A stretch of 64,000 nt of DNA from Candidatus Binatia bacterium (GTDB lineage: Bacteria > Desulfobacterota > Binatia > UBA12015), in assembly GCA_036563615.1 (NCBI GenBank), contig DATCMB010000006.1, positions 876,149 through 940,148 of the forward strand. The letters are read 5' to 3'. Below are positions 18,556 to 29,728 of this stretch, piece by piece (the first letter of the stretch is position 1; every line of letters begins with the position of its first letter). Made by a program: the position numbers and the translations under genes. Under the pieces are notes generated by a model. It was not told where the DNA came from and ran no database searches. It saw only the letters and a program-made list of their open reading frames with translations.

Positions 18556-19677
18556 TCAGAGCGCGTCCAGGAACTCGAGCAGCGTGCGCGTGTTGAGCGC
18601 GCGGTCGCGGCCGAGCACGAAGCGGTACGGACGCGCGCGCGCGACCAGCCGCAGCGCGCTCGCCGTGCGCGACGCGACGACGCCGCTCTGTCCGGCGAGC
18701 TCGGAGAGGCCGCGCTCGAGCAGGAACTCGAGCCCCTGGTACACGCCCAATCCCACGATCATGTGATTGACGAGGGCGCGAAACGCGGCGGGGTTCGAGG
18801 TCGGGACGATCTCCGACACCGCACCCGAGTTGCGCTCGCCGACGAGCAGGATGCTCGCCGGCACGACGTCGCCGATGCGGCCGCGGAAGTACTCGAGGTC
18901 GATCAGCGTCTTCGGATCGAACTCCATGCGGCGCACGGTGCGCAGGTACTGCGGCGGGATGTCCGGCCGCTGCTCGGGACGCACGCCGAGGCGCAGCGGG
19001 AAGGGCAGGATGCGCCCGCGCCGGTCGACGAGCGGCGTGTCCTCGCTGAGCAGGAAGAAGCCGGGCCGCGACAGCAGCTCGAGCGCCATCGTGCTCTTGC
19101 CGCCGCCCGACGGCAGCAGCAGCAGGAGGCCTCGGCCGTGATGGCTGACGCCGAGCGCGTGCACGCGGTGCAGGCCGCGCGCGTCGAGGTGCTGTCCCAC
19201 CGACGACAGCAGGAAGAGGTAGCCGATCTCGTGCGCGAGGTCCGGATCCGGCGAGTAGACGACGCAGGTCCGGTCACGCCGGTCGAGGATGGCGAGGCCG
19301 CGTCCGAAGTAGTCGAGGTAGGTGAGCACGCCGTCGGTGAACGACACGTTGCGCGGCGTGAACACCGAGGCGGGCAGCGCCGGAACGGTGTCCCAGGGCG
19401 GCTCCTCGAGCCGCAGCTCGACGCGCAGGTCGGCCTTGCCGCTTGCCGCCTCGCCGCGGCGGAAGAACGCGAAGTCACGCCGCAGCTGGTCGGTGAGCTC
19501 CGCGGGCCGGCTCTCGACGGCGACCGTCAAGCCATAGAAGTCGAAGCACTCGTGGGCGCTCGGCGGCGCGTCGGGGCAGGGGAGGGCGCGCGCACCGTCG
19601 GACGAGCTCGGCGGTGCGTCGTTGGGCACGGCGGACGGCGCGTCCGCCTGCTGCCAGTCCTGCGGAAGGAACACCAC
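18556..19677 (-). CDS. HPr kinase-like P-loop protein
   Basis: A 373-residue protein. Residues 1-45 are Pro/Ala/Ser-rich; 45-165 form an alpha/beta domain; a P-loop LLLPSGGGKST (187-196) is followed by FFLLSEDTPLVDRRG, the layout of HprK-related kinases, which have GxxxxGKS and a downstream acidic motif. Classical HprK phosphorylates Ser46 of HPr; related proteins of unknown substrate occur near PqqD-like or peptide-modification genes. No partner of that kind is here. It lies between argG and argH on the same strand. The GTG start lacks a Shine-Dalgarno, but a CATAAA box lies 14 bases upstream. Confidence 0.75.
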   Translation of the reverse strand: MVFLPQDWQQADAPSAVPNDAPPSSSDGARALPCPDAPPSAHECFDFYGLTVAVESRPAELTDQLRRDFAFFRRGEAASGKADLRVELRLEEPPWDTVPALPASVFTPRNVSFTDGVLTYLDYFGRGLAILDRRDRTCVVYSPDPDLAHEIGYLFLLSSVGQHLDARGLHRVHALGVSHHGRGLLLLLPSGGGKSTMALELLSRPGFFLLSEDTPLVDRRGRILPFPLRLGVRPEQRPDIPPQYLRTVRRMEFDPKTLIDLEYFRGRIGDVVPASILLVGERNSGAVSEIVPTSNPAAFRALVNHMIVGLGVYQGLEFLLERGLSELAGQSGVVASRTASALRLVARARPYRFVLGRDRALNTRTLLEFLDAL

Positions 19678-19819
19678 GCGGTGGTCGTCGCTTTATGCGA
19701 ATTCCCCCACGCGTGGAAGCGTGCTCGCGTCGCTACCGTGCGGGGCACGACGGGCGCGTGCCGCTTCTGCAGCCTCACGACTCCACGTGCGACGCGCGCC
19801 GCGCCGCACGCGTCACGCT

Positions 19820-21025
<1,206 letters not shown>

Positions 21026-21060
21026 TTCTGCTCCGGAGACCGCTGCGGAATTGCCGGACG

Positions 21061-21986
<926 letters not shown>

Positions 21987-21990
<4 letters not shown>

Positions 21991-23213
21991 GCTGCGAGCG
22001 CCCTCCCGAGGATCGCGAGACCCTCGTCGATCTCGGCGTCGGTGACGACGAGCGGCGGCGCGATGCGCAGCACGCGCTCGGCGGTGACGTTGATCAGGAG
22101 GCCGTCCGCGAGCGCCTTCACCGCGACGTCCTTGGCGAGATCCGCGTCGCGCAGCACCATGCCGAGGAGCAGCCCGAGGCCGCGCACCTGCTCGACGCGC
22201 TCGGGATGCTGCTGGTGCAGCTTCTCGAGCCCGGCGCGCAGGCGCTGCGCCGCCGCACGCGCGCGCGGCAGCGTCTGACCGTCGGACAGGACCTCGAGCG
22301 TCGCGACCGCGGCGGCGTTGGTCAGGCAGTTGCCGCCGAAGGTCGAGCCGTGCGCGCCGAGGTCGAGCCCCGACGCCGCGCGCGCGTTGCACACCATGGC
22401 GCCGACCGGAACGCCGTTGCCGAGCGACTTCGCGAGCGTCATCACGTCGGGCACGCAGCCCATCTGCTCGTACGCCCACAGCGTGCCGGTGCGGCCGCAG
22501 CCGGTCTGCACCTCGTCGAGCATCAGCAGCAGGTCGTGGCGGTCGCAGATCTCGCGCAGCGCCTTGAAGTAGCCCGGCGGCGGCACGTTGACGCCGCCCT
22601 CGCCCTGCACGGGCTCGACCAGGATCGCGACCGTGTCCTTGCCGATCGCCGCTTCCATCGCGGCGGCGTCACCGAATGGCACGTAGCGGAAGCCCGGCAG
22701 CAGCGGCTCGAAGCCGCGCCGCACCTTCTCCTGTCCGGTCGCGGCGATGGTCGCGAAGGTGCGGCCGTGGAACGAGCCCAGCGTCGTCAGCACCTCGAAG
22801 CGTCCGCCGTTCGCGTGCCCGTAGCGCCGCGCCGCCTTGAGCGCCGCCTCGTTCGCCTCCGCGCCGCTGTTGCAGAGGAAGACGCGCTCGCCGAACGAGA
22901 GCTCGCACAGCAGCTCGGCGAGGCGCATCTGCGGCTCGCTGTAGTGCAGGTTCGAGACGTGCACGAGCGTCGCCGCCTGACGCGAGATCGCCTCGGTCAC
23001 CTTCGGGTGGCAGTGGCCGAGGTTGGTGCAGAGGATGCTCGAGAAGAAGTCGAGCACGCGTCTTCCGTCCGCGTCCCACAGCACCGCGCCCTCGCCGCGG
23101 ACGAACGCGATCTCGGTGCGCGCGTACACCGGCACGAGCGCCTTGCGGCTGCGCGCGATGATCTCGGCGCTGCCGCCGGCAGCGGCTGCCGTCGGGCTCG
23201 ACGCCGGCTTCAC
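21987..23213 (-). CDS. argD: Acetylornithine aminotransferase
   Basis: A 408-residue class III PLP aminotransferase: [49 protein letters not shown] with the PLP Asp, and [15 protein letters not shown] with the Schiff-base Lys. It converts N-acetylglutamate semialdehyde to N-acetylornithine and can double as succinyl-DAP aminotransferase in the lysine pathway. GTG at 23213 overlaps the argB stop by four bases. The roughly 20 residues before the domain are Ala/Ser-rich. Confidence 0.94.
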
Positions 23214-24121
23214 TGCTCGCTCCGCGCGTTCGCCGCGCGCTTGACGGTGACGTCGCTCGGGCTGTCGCGCCGCACCTCGGTGCCGACGCCTTGGTCGGTG
23301 AACAGCTCGAGCAGGACCGCGTGGCGCACGCGGCCGTCGATCACGTGGACTTTCTTGACGCCGCCGCGCAGCGCCTCGAGGCAGCACTCGACCTTGGGAA
23401 TCATGCCCTTGTTGACCACGCCCTCCGCGATCAGGCGGCGCGCCTCGCTGGTCGACAGCGTGCGGATCAGCTCGCCGTTCGCGTCCTTGATGCCCTCGAC
23501 GTCGGTGAGCAGCAGCAGCTTCTCCGCCTCGAGCGCCTCCGCGATCTTGCCCGCCGCGATGTCGGCGTTGATGTTCAGGCTCTCGCCCTTGGGGCTCGCC
23601 GCGACCGGCGCGATCACCGGGATGAAGTCCTGCTGCTGCAGCGCCTGCACGAGCTCCGGGTTGACGCCGATCACCTCGCCGACCTGACCGAGGTCACCGT
23701 TCTCGGAGTTGGCGCGGCGCGCGACGATCAGGTTGCCGTCCTTGCCCGAGAAGCCGACCGCCTTGCCGCCGGCGAGGTTGATCATCGACACGATCTGGCC
23801 GTTGATCTCGCCCGCCAGCACCATCTCGACGACGCGCATGGTGTTGGCGTCGGTGACGCGCATGCCGCGCACGAACGTCGAGCTGATGTTGAGGTCGGAC
23901 AGCATCTTGTCGATCTGCGGTCCGCCACCGTGCACCACGACCGGGTGGATGCCGACGTACTTGAGCAGCACGATGTCGCGCGCGAAGGCCTGCTTCAGCG
24001 CGTCGTCCGTCATCGCGTGGCCGCCGTACTTGATGACGACCGTCTTGCCCGCGAAGCGCCGGATGTAGGGGAGGGCTTCGAGCAGGACCTCCGCCTGGTC
24101 GATCGGCTTCGCCGTGGTCAC
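23210..24121 (-). CDS. argB: Acetylglutamate kinase
   Basis: A 303-residue amino acid kinase: [56 protein letters not shown] and LTDVEGI. It phosphorylates N-acetylglutamate, often the arginine-regulated step. It is the first gene of the argBDFG run. GTG start at 24121; no Shine-Dalgarno is visible, and a TACGTA box lies ten bases upstream. A longer N-terminal helix, as found in arginine-inhibited hexameric NAGKs, is not obvious. Confidence 0.94.
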   Translation of the reverse strand: MTTAKPIDQAEVLLEALPYIRRFAGKTVVIKYGGHAMTDDALKQAFARDIVLLKYVGIHPVVVHGGGPQIDKMLSDLNISSTFVRGMRVTDANTMRVVEMVLAGEINGQIVSMINLAGGKAVGFSGKDGNLIVARRANSENGDLGQVGEVIGVNPELVQALQQQDFIPVIAPVAASPKGESLNINADIAAGKIAEALEAEKLLLLTDVEGIKDANGELIRTLSTSEARRLIAEGVVNKGMIPKVECCLEALRGGVKKVHVIDGRVRHAVLLELFTDQGVGTEVRRDSPSDVTVKRAANARSEQ

Positions 24122-24222
24122 GTCGCGCGGATACGTAACCAGGTCGCCGAACGCAACTTTCCGCGGCCGCTTGGCGCCGCGCGCGAGCGGCCGACGTTTT
24201 CACGATCGGACGACGCGTGCGG

Positions 24223-24250
24223 TTGCCCTGCGCCACGGTTGTGGAATGAT
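24223..24250 (+). promoter_or_regulatory. Possible promoter of the M20 hydrolase gene
   Basis: TTGCCC at 24223-24228 and AATGAT at 24245-24250 with a 16-base spacer. The -10 box ends eight bases before the GTG at 24259, suggesting a leaderless transcript. Confidence 0.35.
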
Positions 24251-24258
24251 CGCCCGCC

Positions 24259-25455
24259 GTGATCGACCAGGGCTTGATCGAGGAAGCGCAGGAGCTGCTC
24301 CCGGACGCCGTCGCGCTGCGCCGTCGCCTGCACCGCAACCCCGAGCTCGGGCTCGAGCTGCCGGCGACGCAGCAGGCGGTGCTGGAAGCGCTCGACGGTC
24401 TGCCGCTCGAGATCGAGACCGGGCGGCGCACGACGTCGGTGCTGGCGACGCTCACCGGCGGCAAGCCCGGCCCGACGATCCTCCTGCGCGGCGACATGGA
24501 CGCGTTGCCGCTGCACGAGGACACCGGGCTCGAGTTCGCCTCGGCGGTCGACGGGCGCATGCACGCCTGCGGTCACGACGCGCACGTCGCGATGCTCGCC
24601 GGCGCCGCCCGCTTGCTCGCGCGCCGTCGCGACGACCTCGCGGGTCGGGTGATGTTCATGTTCCAGCCCGGCGAGGAGGGGCACTTCGGCGCCCGCGTGA
24701 TGCTCGAGGAGGGGCTGCTCGACCGCGAGCACCCGCCGTGCGCGGCGTTCGCGATCCACGTCGTGCCGACGATCCGCGCCGGCACGATCGCCACCCGGCC
24801 GAGCGCGCTGCTCGCGTCGAACGACGATTTCGCGGTGACGATCCGCGGGCGCGGCGGGCATGCGTCGATGCCGCACGACGCGCTCGACCCGATCCCGATC
24901 GCCTGCGAGATCGTGCAGGCGCTGCAGACCTACGTCACCCGCCGCGTGAACGTTTTCGAGCCGGCGGTGATCACGGTCGCCCACATCAAGGCCGGGACGA
25001 CGTTCAACGTCATCCCCGAGGTCGCGACCATGCGCGGCACGATCCGCACCGTGTCCGAGGCGACGCGCAAGCAGGTGGTCGGCGACCTGCGCGGTCTGAT
25101 CGAGGGCATCGCGCGCGCGCACGGCGCGAGCGCCGAGCTGCAGCTCTGGGAGGGCTACCCGGTCACGGCGAACGACCGCGACTTCGCCGGCTTCACCCTC
25201 GGCGTCGCCCGCGACCTGCTCGGCGAGCGTCGCGCGATCGAGCTGCCGAACGCGTTCATGGGCGCGGAGGACTTCTCCTACGTCCTCGACCGCTTGCCGG
25301 GCGCGATGGTGTTCCTCGGCGTGCGTCCGCAGGGCGTCTCTCGCCCCGCCCCGAACCACTCGAACCGCATGGTGCTCGACGAGGACGCGATGGCGACCGG
25401 CATCGCGATGCACGCCGCGGTCGCGCTCCGCTGGACGCAGCAAGCGACCGCTTGA
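24259..25455 (+). CDS. M20-family metal-dependent amidohydrolase
   Basis: A 398-residue M20D-type hydrolase: LRRRLHRNPELGLE, LRGDMDALPLHEDTG, MHACGHDAHVAMLAGAA, FMFQPGEEGHFGA and FMGAEDFSYV. These are the metal ligands and lid motifs of the hippuricase/IAA-amino-acid hydrolase group. It removes N-acyl groups from amino acids. The gene is divergent from argB by 137 bases. It is not of the ArgE subfamily by its motifs, so a direct role in arginine synthesis is only a hypothesis. The GTG start has no Shine-Dalgarno. Confidence 0.88.
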   Translation: MIDQGLIEEAQELLPDAVALRRRLHRNPELGLELPATQQAVLEALDGLPLEIETGRRTTSVLATLTGGKPGPTILLRGDMDALPLHEDTGLEFASAVDGRMHACGHDAHVAMLAGAARLLARRRDDLAGRVMFMFQPGEEGHFGARVMLEEGLLDREHPPCAAFAIHVVPTIRAGTIATRPSALLASNDDFAVTIRGRGGHASMPHDALDPIPIACEIVQALQTYVTRRVNVFEPAVITVAHIKAGTTFNVIPEVATMRGTIRTVSEATRKQVVGDLRGLIEGIARAHGASAELQLWEGYPVTANDRDFAGFTLGVARDLLGERRAIELPNAFMGAEDFSYVLDRLPGAMVFLGVRPQGVSRPAPNHSNRMVLDEDAMATGIAMHAAVALRWTQQATA

Positions 25456-25460
25456 CACGC

Positions 25461-25499
25461 GTGCCTTCGCGCTTACCGGCAAGCGCGAAAGGAGGCACG
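25461..25499 (+). terminator. Hairpin after the M20 hydrolase gene
   Basis: TTCGCGCTT (about 25466-25474) pairs perfectly with AAGCGCGAA (25481-25489), and the flanks GTGCC and GGCAC can extend it. The SD-like AAAGGAGG at 25488-25495 is part of the right arm and not followed by a start codon. No U tract. Confidence 0.45.
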
Positions 25500-25552
25500 C
25501 GACGCGACACCGCGGAGTCCACGCGAGGCGGAGGCGCCGACGCGTCTGGTGC

Positions 25553-25942
25553 ATGTTCGGCGCGCTCGCGGCCGCCGTCCCCGCAGCGGCGGCCGACGAC
25601 GCGCTCGAGCGCCGCGCCGGCGGGAGCGCGCCGGTCGACGACCTGGTGTGCTGCGCCGAGGTCGAGGCGTTCTGCCGCGCCCTCGACGGCGCCGCGGCGG
25701 TCGTCGCGGACTCGGCGCGCGTGCGCGGCCTCGACGATCCGGAGACGATGACCCGCATCGCGGAGCTCGCCGCGCTCGCCCGCATCGGCGACGGCTACGA
25801 GCGCGACGGCGCCTTCGTACGCTGCGGCGACGAGGTCGCACGCACCTGCGGGGCGAGCGTCGCGCGCGCGATGGCGTCGCTCGCCGACGCCCTGCGCCGC
25901 GCCGAGGAGCAGCGGCCCGCGCCCGAGCGCGACGACACCTGA
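25553..25942 (+). CDS. Small secreted protein with conserved-looking cysteines
   Basis: A 129-residue protein. A short hydrophobic N-terminus (FGALAAAVPAAAADD) looks like the core of a signal peptide cut after ADA-type residues. The mature part has CC, then three more Cys, and is Ala/Arg/Asp-rich and helical. The ATG leaves only a short n-region; the frame upstream encodes an Arg-rich stretch but no canonical start, so the true start is uncertain. I recognise no family. It is preceded by a hairpin and lies between the hydrolase and a glycosyltransferase gene. Confidence 0.5.
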   Translation: MFGALAAAVPAAAADDALERRAGGSAPVDDLVCCAEVEAFCRALDGAAAVVADSARVRGLDDPETMTRIAELAALARIGDGYERDGAFVRCGDEVARTCGASVARAMASLADALRRAEEQRPAPERDDT

Positions 25943-25956
25943 GGCGGGCCCGCCGG

Positions 25957-26000
25957 CGCCGGACGCCCCCGGGGACGGGCCCGAGGGCGTCGGCGCGCGG
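25957..26000 (+). terminator. Strong GC-rich hairpin before the glycosyltransferase gene
   Basis: GCGCCGGACGCCC pairs with GGGCGTCGGCGC (one bulge) around a loop of about 16 bases, 15 bases after the previous stop codon. No U tract, so a terminator role is only likely by position. Confidence 0.4.
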
Positions 26001-26167
26001 TGATCGCGGCGTCCCCGGCGAGCGCCTCCGACGACGCCGCGCCCACGGCACCGCGCGCTCCCGCGCCGCGCGGGAAACCCTTGCGCCTCGAGGGGTCGAG
26101 CTTAGCTTTTCGCAGTCCGCGCCGGCGCGGCTCGGCTGCGGGCGAGCAATTTTCGGAGAGAGGCGAG

Positions 26168-27214
26168 ATGAGGATTGCGCAGGTTGCACCCCTGATCGAA
26201 GCAGTGCCGCCCAAGCTCTACGGCGGCACCGAGCGGGTCGTCTCCTATCTCACCGAGGAGCTGGTCCGCTTGGGACACGACGTGACGCTGTTCGCCAGCG
26301 GCGACTCCCGCACCGCCGCCCGTCTGGTCGCCGGCGTGCCGGAGGCCCTGCGGCTGGCGGGCGTGCACGCCGCCGAGCCGTACCACATGCTGCTCGCCGA
26401 CCGTGCCTTCGCCCTCGCGGATCAGTTCGACGTCATCCACTTCCACATCGACTACCTGCACCTGCCGCTCGCCGAGCGCGAGCAGGTGCCGACCGTGACC
26501 ACCATGCACGGACGCCTCGACCTTCCCGAGGTGGGGGCGATCTTCCGGCGCTACTTCGACGCGCCGCTGGTCTCGATCTCCGACGCGCAGCGCGAGCCGC
26601 TGCCGTTCGCGAACTGGGTGGGCACCGTCTACCACGGCTTGCCCAAGGACCTGCATCCGTTCAACGAGCGTTCCGACGGCTACCTGGCGTTCCTCGGCCG
26701 CATCTCGCCGGAGAAGGGCGTCGACCGCGCGATCGAGATCGCGCGTCGCGCCGGAATCCCGCTGAAGATCGCCGCCAAGGTCGACCGCGCCGACCGCGAG
26801 TACTTCGAAACGCAGATCGCCCGGTTGCTCGATCAACCGGGGATCGAGTATGTCGGGGAGATCGGTGACGGTGACAAGGGACGCTTTCTCGGCAACGCGA
26901 TCGGGCTGCTGTTCCCGGTCGACTGGCCCGAGCCCTTCGGCCTGGTGATGATCGAAGCGATGGCGTGCGGTACGCCCGTGGTGGCGTTCCGACGCGGGTC
27001 GGTCCCCGAGGTGATCGACGAAGGCGTGACGGGCTTCGTCGTCGAAAACATCGACGAGGCGGTGCGTGCGGTCGGACGTCTCGACCAGCTCGACCGTCGC
27101 ACGTGTCGGACGGTGTTCGAGAAGCGCTTCAGCGCCGAGCGCATGGCTCGGGAGTACGTCGAGATCTACAAGCGTTTGATCGCTCGCGACAGGCGGACCA
27201 CGCTCGCTGCATGA
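26168..27214 (+). CDS. GT4 glycosyltransferase
   Basis: A 348-residue GT-B fold enzyme. The N domain begins MRIAQVAPLIEAVPPKLYGG (Gly-rich donor/acceptor loop GGTERVV), and the C domain carries FLGRISPEKGVDRAIEIARR and the retaining GT4 E-x7-E region EPFGLVMIEAMACGTPVVAF. ATG 26168 follows GGAGAGAGG. It shares its strand with the debranching-enzyme-like gene 21 bases downstream, which suggests joint work on an alpha-glucan, trehalose or glycosylated compatible solute. Donor and acceptor are not deducible. Confidence 0.88.
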   Translation: MRIAQVAPLIEAVPPKLYGGTERVVSYLTEELVRLGHDVTLFASGDSRTAARLVAGVPEALRLAGVHAAEPYHMLLADRAFALADQFDVIHFHIDYLHLPLAEREQVPTVTTMHGRLDLPEVGAIFRRYFDAPLVSISDAQREPLPFANWVGTVYHGLPKDLHPFNERSDGYLAFLGRISPEKGVDRAIEIARRAGIPLKIAAKVDRADREYFETQIARLLDQPGIEYVGEIGDGDKGRFLGNAIGLLFPVDWPEPFGLVMIEAMACGTPVVAFRRGSVPEVIDEGVTGFVVENIDEAVRAVGRLDQLDRRTCRTVFEKRFSAERMAREYVEIYKRLIARDRRTTLAA

Positions 27215-27235
27215 GCTGCATGAGGTGAGGTGTCG

Positions 27236-29416
27236 ATGGGGGACGGCACGCGTGCCGACGTCATCCGCGTCGAGGACCAGTACTACATCCTTTCGACCTC
27301 CTCGCGCGTCGACGACCGCACGCGGGTCCTCGCGGATGGCGTGTCCTTCGCCGTGTTCGACCGCTACGGCGACATGCATCGCCTCGGGCGGCTCGGCGAG
27401 CAGGGGCTCTACCGCGACGGGACGCGGTTCCTGAGCGGCTTCGAGCTGTCGTTCGCGAACGAGCGCGCGCTGCTGCTGAGCTCGGCGGTGCGCGACGACA
27501 ACACGGCGCTCGCCGTCGACCTCGCGAATCCGGATCTGCCCGGCAACGGCATCGCCGTCCCCGCCGACACCATCCACCTGCACCGCTCGCTGTTCCTCTG
27601 GGACGGCTGCCTCTACCAGGCGCTGCGCGTGCGCAGCTTCGGTCTGCAGGACGCGCAGGTGACGGTGCGTCTCGGCTTCGCCGCCGACTTCGCCGACATC
27701 TTCGAGGTGCGCGGCGTGCAGCGGAAGCAGCGCGGCCGCGCGTTCGCCACCGTGCTCTCCGCCGACACCGTCGAGCTCGCGTACGACGGTCTCGACGGCG
27801 TGCGGCGCACGACGCGTCTCCAGTTCGAGCCGCCGCCGGCGCGGCTCGACACCGGCGCCGCCGAGTGGGAGGTGCACCTGCGGCCGCGCGGCGAGCTCAC
27901 GCTGCGGACGCGCGTCATCACGCACATCGGTCGCGACACGAAGCGCGAGGCGCCGACGCACGACGACGCGTGGGCGTGGGCGCACGCGACGCGACGTCAG
28001 TCGCTCGAGCAGGACGCGCGGGTCAGCACTTCGAACCCGCAGCTCGACGCCTGGCTCAGCCGCGCCGCCGCCGATCTGCACATGATGCTCGCGCGCACGC
28101 CGCACGGCATCTACCCGCTCGCCGGCATCCCCTGGTACGGCACGCTGTTCGGCCGCGACTCGCTGGTCACCGCGTGGCAGACGCTGCTCACGAGCCCGCA
28201 GCTCGCCCGCGGCGTCCTGCGGTCGCTCGCCGCCCTGCAGGCGCAGGAAGTCTCCGAGGAGCGGCAGGCGGAGCCGGGCAAGATCGTGCACGAGGTGCGC
28301 GGCGGCGAGATGGCGGCGCTCGGCGAGATCCCGTTCGGCCGCTACTACGGCACGGTCGACGCGACGCCGCTCTTCGTCCTGCTCGCCGGCGAGTACTACC
28401 AGCGCACCGGCGACCGCGAGTCGATCGAGCGCCTGTGGCCGAACCTCGAGGCCGCGATGCGCTGGATGGCGACCTACGGCGATCCCGACGGCGACGGCTT
28501 CCTCGAGTACCGCAGCCACGGCCGGGGGCTCGTCAATCAGGGCTGGAAGGACTCGTCGGACGCCGTGTTCCACGCCGACGGGGAGCTCGCCGAGGGCCCG
28601 ATCGCGCTCGCCGAGGTGCAGGCGTACGCGTACGCGGCGTGGCGTGCGGGCGCGCGCCTCGCGGGCGTGCTCGGTGATCGGACGCGGGCGAGCGAGCTCG
28701 ACGCGAAGGCCGACGCGCTACGCGAGCGGTTCGAGCAGGCGTTCTGGAACGACGAGCTCGGGACCTACGTGATCGCGCTCGACGGCGCGAAGCGCCAGTG
28801 CCGCGTCAAGGCCTCGAACGCGGGCCAGGTGCTGTTCTCCGGCATCGCGTCGCCCGAGCGCGCGCGCCGGGTCGCGGACGTGCTGCTCGCCGACGACATG
28901 TTCTCCGGCTGGGGCGTGCGCACGGTGGCGCGCGGCGAGTCGCGCTACAACCCGATGTCGTACCACAACGGCTCGGTGTGGCCGCACGACAACGCGCTGA
29001 TCGCGCTCGGGCTCGCGCGCAACGGCTGCCACGAGCACGCGATGAAGATCTTCTCGGCGCTGTTCGACGCGTCCGCCTTCATCGAGCTGCGCCGCCTGCC
29101 CGAGCTGTTCTGCGGCTTCGTGCGCCGCCAAGGCGAGGGGCCGACGCTCTACCCGGTCGCGTGCTCGCCGCAGGCCTGGGCGACGGGCGCCGTGTTCCAG
29201 CTCCTGCAGGCTTGCCTCGGCATCTCGTTCGAGGCGAGCGAGCGGCGCATCGTGCTGACGCAGCCGACGCTGCCGCCGTTCGTGGAACAGGTGCGGATCT
29301 CGCACCTGCGCGTCGGCGACGCCTCGGTCGACGTGCTGCTGAGCGGCCGCGGCCAGGACGTGTCGGTCGAGACGCAGCACCACCGCGGTCAGCTCGACGT
29401 CGTGATGCGGGCCTGA
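27236..29416 (+). CDS. Glycogen-debranching-type amylo-alpha-1,6-glucosidase
   Basis: A 726-residue cytosolic protein. The N-terminal half (to about residue 260) is a beta-rich GDE N-terminal domain (ILSTSSRVDDRT, then GLYRDGTRFLSGFEL). The C-terminal (alpha/alpha)6 barrel resembles GH133/GH15 debranching enzymes: GIPWYGTLFGRDSL, NQGWKDSSDAVFHADG and YHNGSVWPHDNALIA with acidic residues. The start ATG at 27236 has GAGG at good spacing; an in-frame GTG at 27230 is also possible. Such proteins in actinobacteria and deltaproteobacteria occur next to GT4 enzymes. It probably hydrolyses alpha-glucosidic branches, but the exact substrate is open. Confidence 0.86.
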   Translation: MGDGTRADVIRVEDQYYILSTSSRVDDRTRVLADGVSFAVFDRYGDMHRLGRLGEQGLYRDGTRFLSGFELSFANERALLLSSAVRDDNTALAVDLANPDLPGNGIAVPADTIHLHRSLFLWDGCLYQALRVRSFGLQDAQVTVRLGFAADFADIFEVRGVQRKQRGRAFATVLSADTVELAYDGLDGVRRTTRLQFEPPPARLDTGAAEWEVHLRPRGELTLRTRVITHIGRDTKREAPTHDDAWAWAHATRRQSLEQDARVSTSNPQLDAWLSRAAADLHMMLARTPHGIYPLAGIPWYGTLFGRDSLVTAWQTLLTSPQLARGVLRSLAALQAQEVSEERQAEPGKIVHEVRGGEMAALGEIPFGRYYGTVDATPLFVLLAGEYYQRTGDRESIERLWPNLEAAMRWMATYGDPDGDGFLEYRSHGRGLVNQGWKDSSDAVFHADGELAEGPIALAEVQAYAYAAWRAGARLAGVLGDRTRASELDAKADALRERFEQAFWNDELGTYVIALDGAKRQCRVKASNAGQVLFSGIASPERARRVADVLLADDMFSGWGVRTVARGESRYNPMSYHNGSVWPHDNALIALGLARNGCHEHAMKIFSALFDASAFIELRRLPELFCGFVRRQGEGPTLYPVACSPQAWATGAVFQLLQACLGISFEASERRIVLTQPTLPPFVEQVRISHLRVGDASVDVLLSGRGQDVSVETQHHRGQLDVVMRA

Positions 29417-29432
29417 GCCCGCGGCATCCCGC

Positions 29433-29648
29433 TCAGCGCCTGCTCGACACGAGCAGGGAGACGAAGCCGACCGCCAGCACGACGCCCGCGGCGATCAGGA
29501 AGTAGGGCAGGATCCGCCACGGATTGCCCTCGGTCTGCGCGGCCTCGATGATCCACACGCCGGCGAAGCCGAGCGTGAGCAGCAGCAGCGCCGCGATCAG
29601 CAGGGTGCCGCGGCTCGACGGGTAGAGCGCCACGAGGGGACCGTACAC
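29433..29648 (-). CDS. Small two-TM membrane protein
   Basis: A 71-residue protein with two hydrophobic helices (about 14-35 and 48-68) separated by AAQTEGNPWR, ending SSRR. GTG start. It converges with the debranching gene (16 bases between stops). No family is recognised. The size and topology resemble small integral proteins of unknown function in many high-GC genomes. Confidence 0.6.
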   Translation of the reverse strand: MYGPLVALYPSSRGTLLIAALLLLTLGFAGVWIIEAAQTEGNPWRILPYFLIAAGVVLAVGFVSLLVSSRR

Positions 29649-29728
29649 GCCCTGCGGGGCCGCCTGTCAATGGCCGGACGTGCCGGACGGGGCAGGGCGG
29701 GCTCGGTCGGGTCCGACGTCGCGCGAGA

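Noticed and set aside
19700-19760. GCTACCGTGCGG near 19736 as a promoter on the plus strand
   Set aside because: No -35 box and no plus-strand gene follows.
25488-25495. AAAGGAGG that looks like a perfect ribosome-binding site
   Set aside because: No ATG, GTG or TTG follows within 12 bases; the bases form the right arm of a hairpin.
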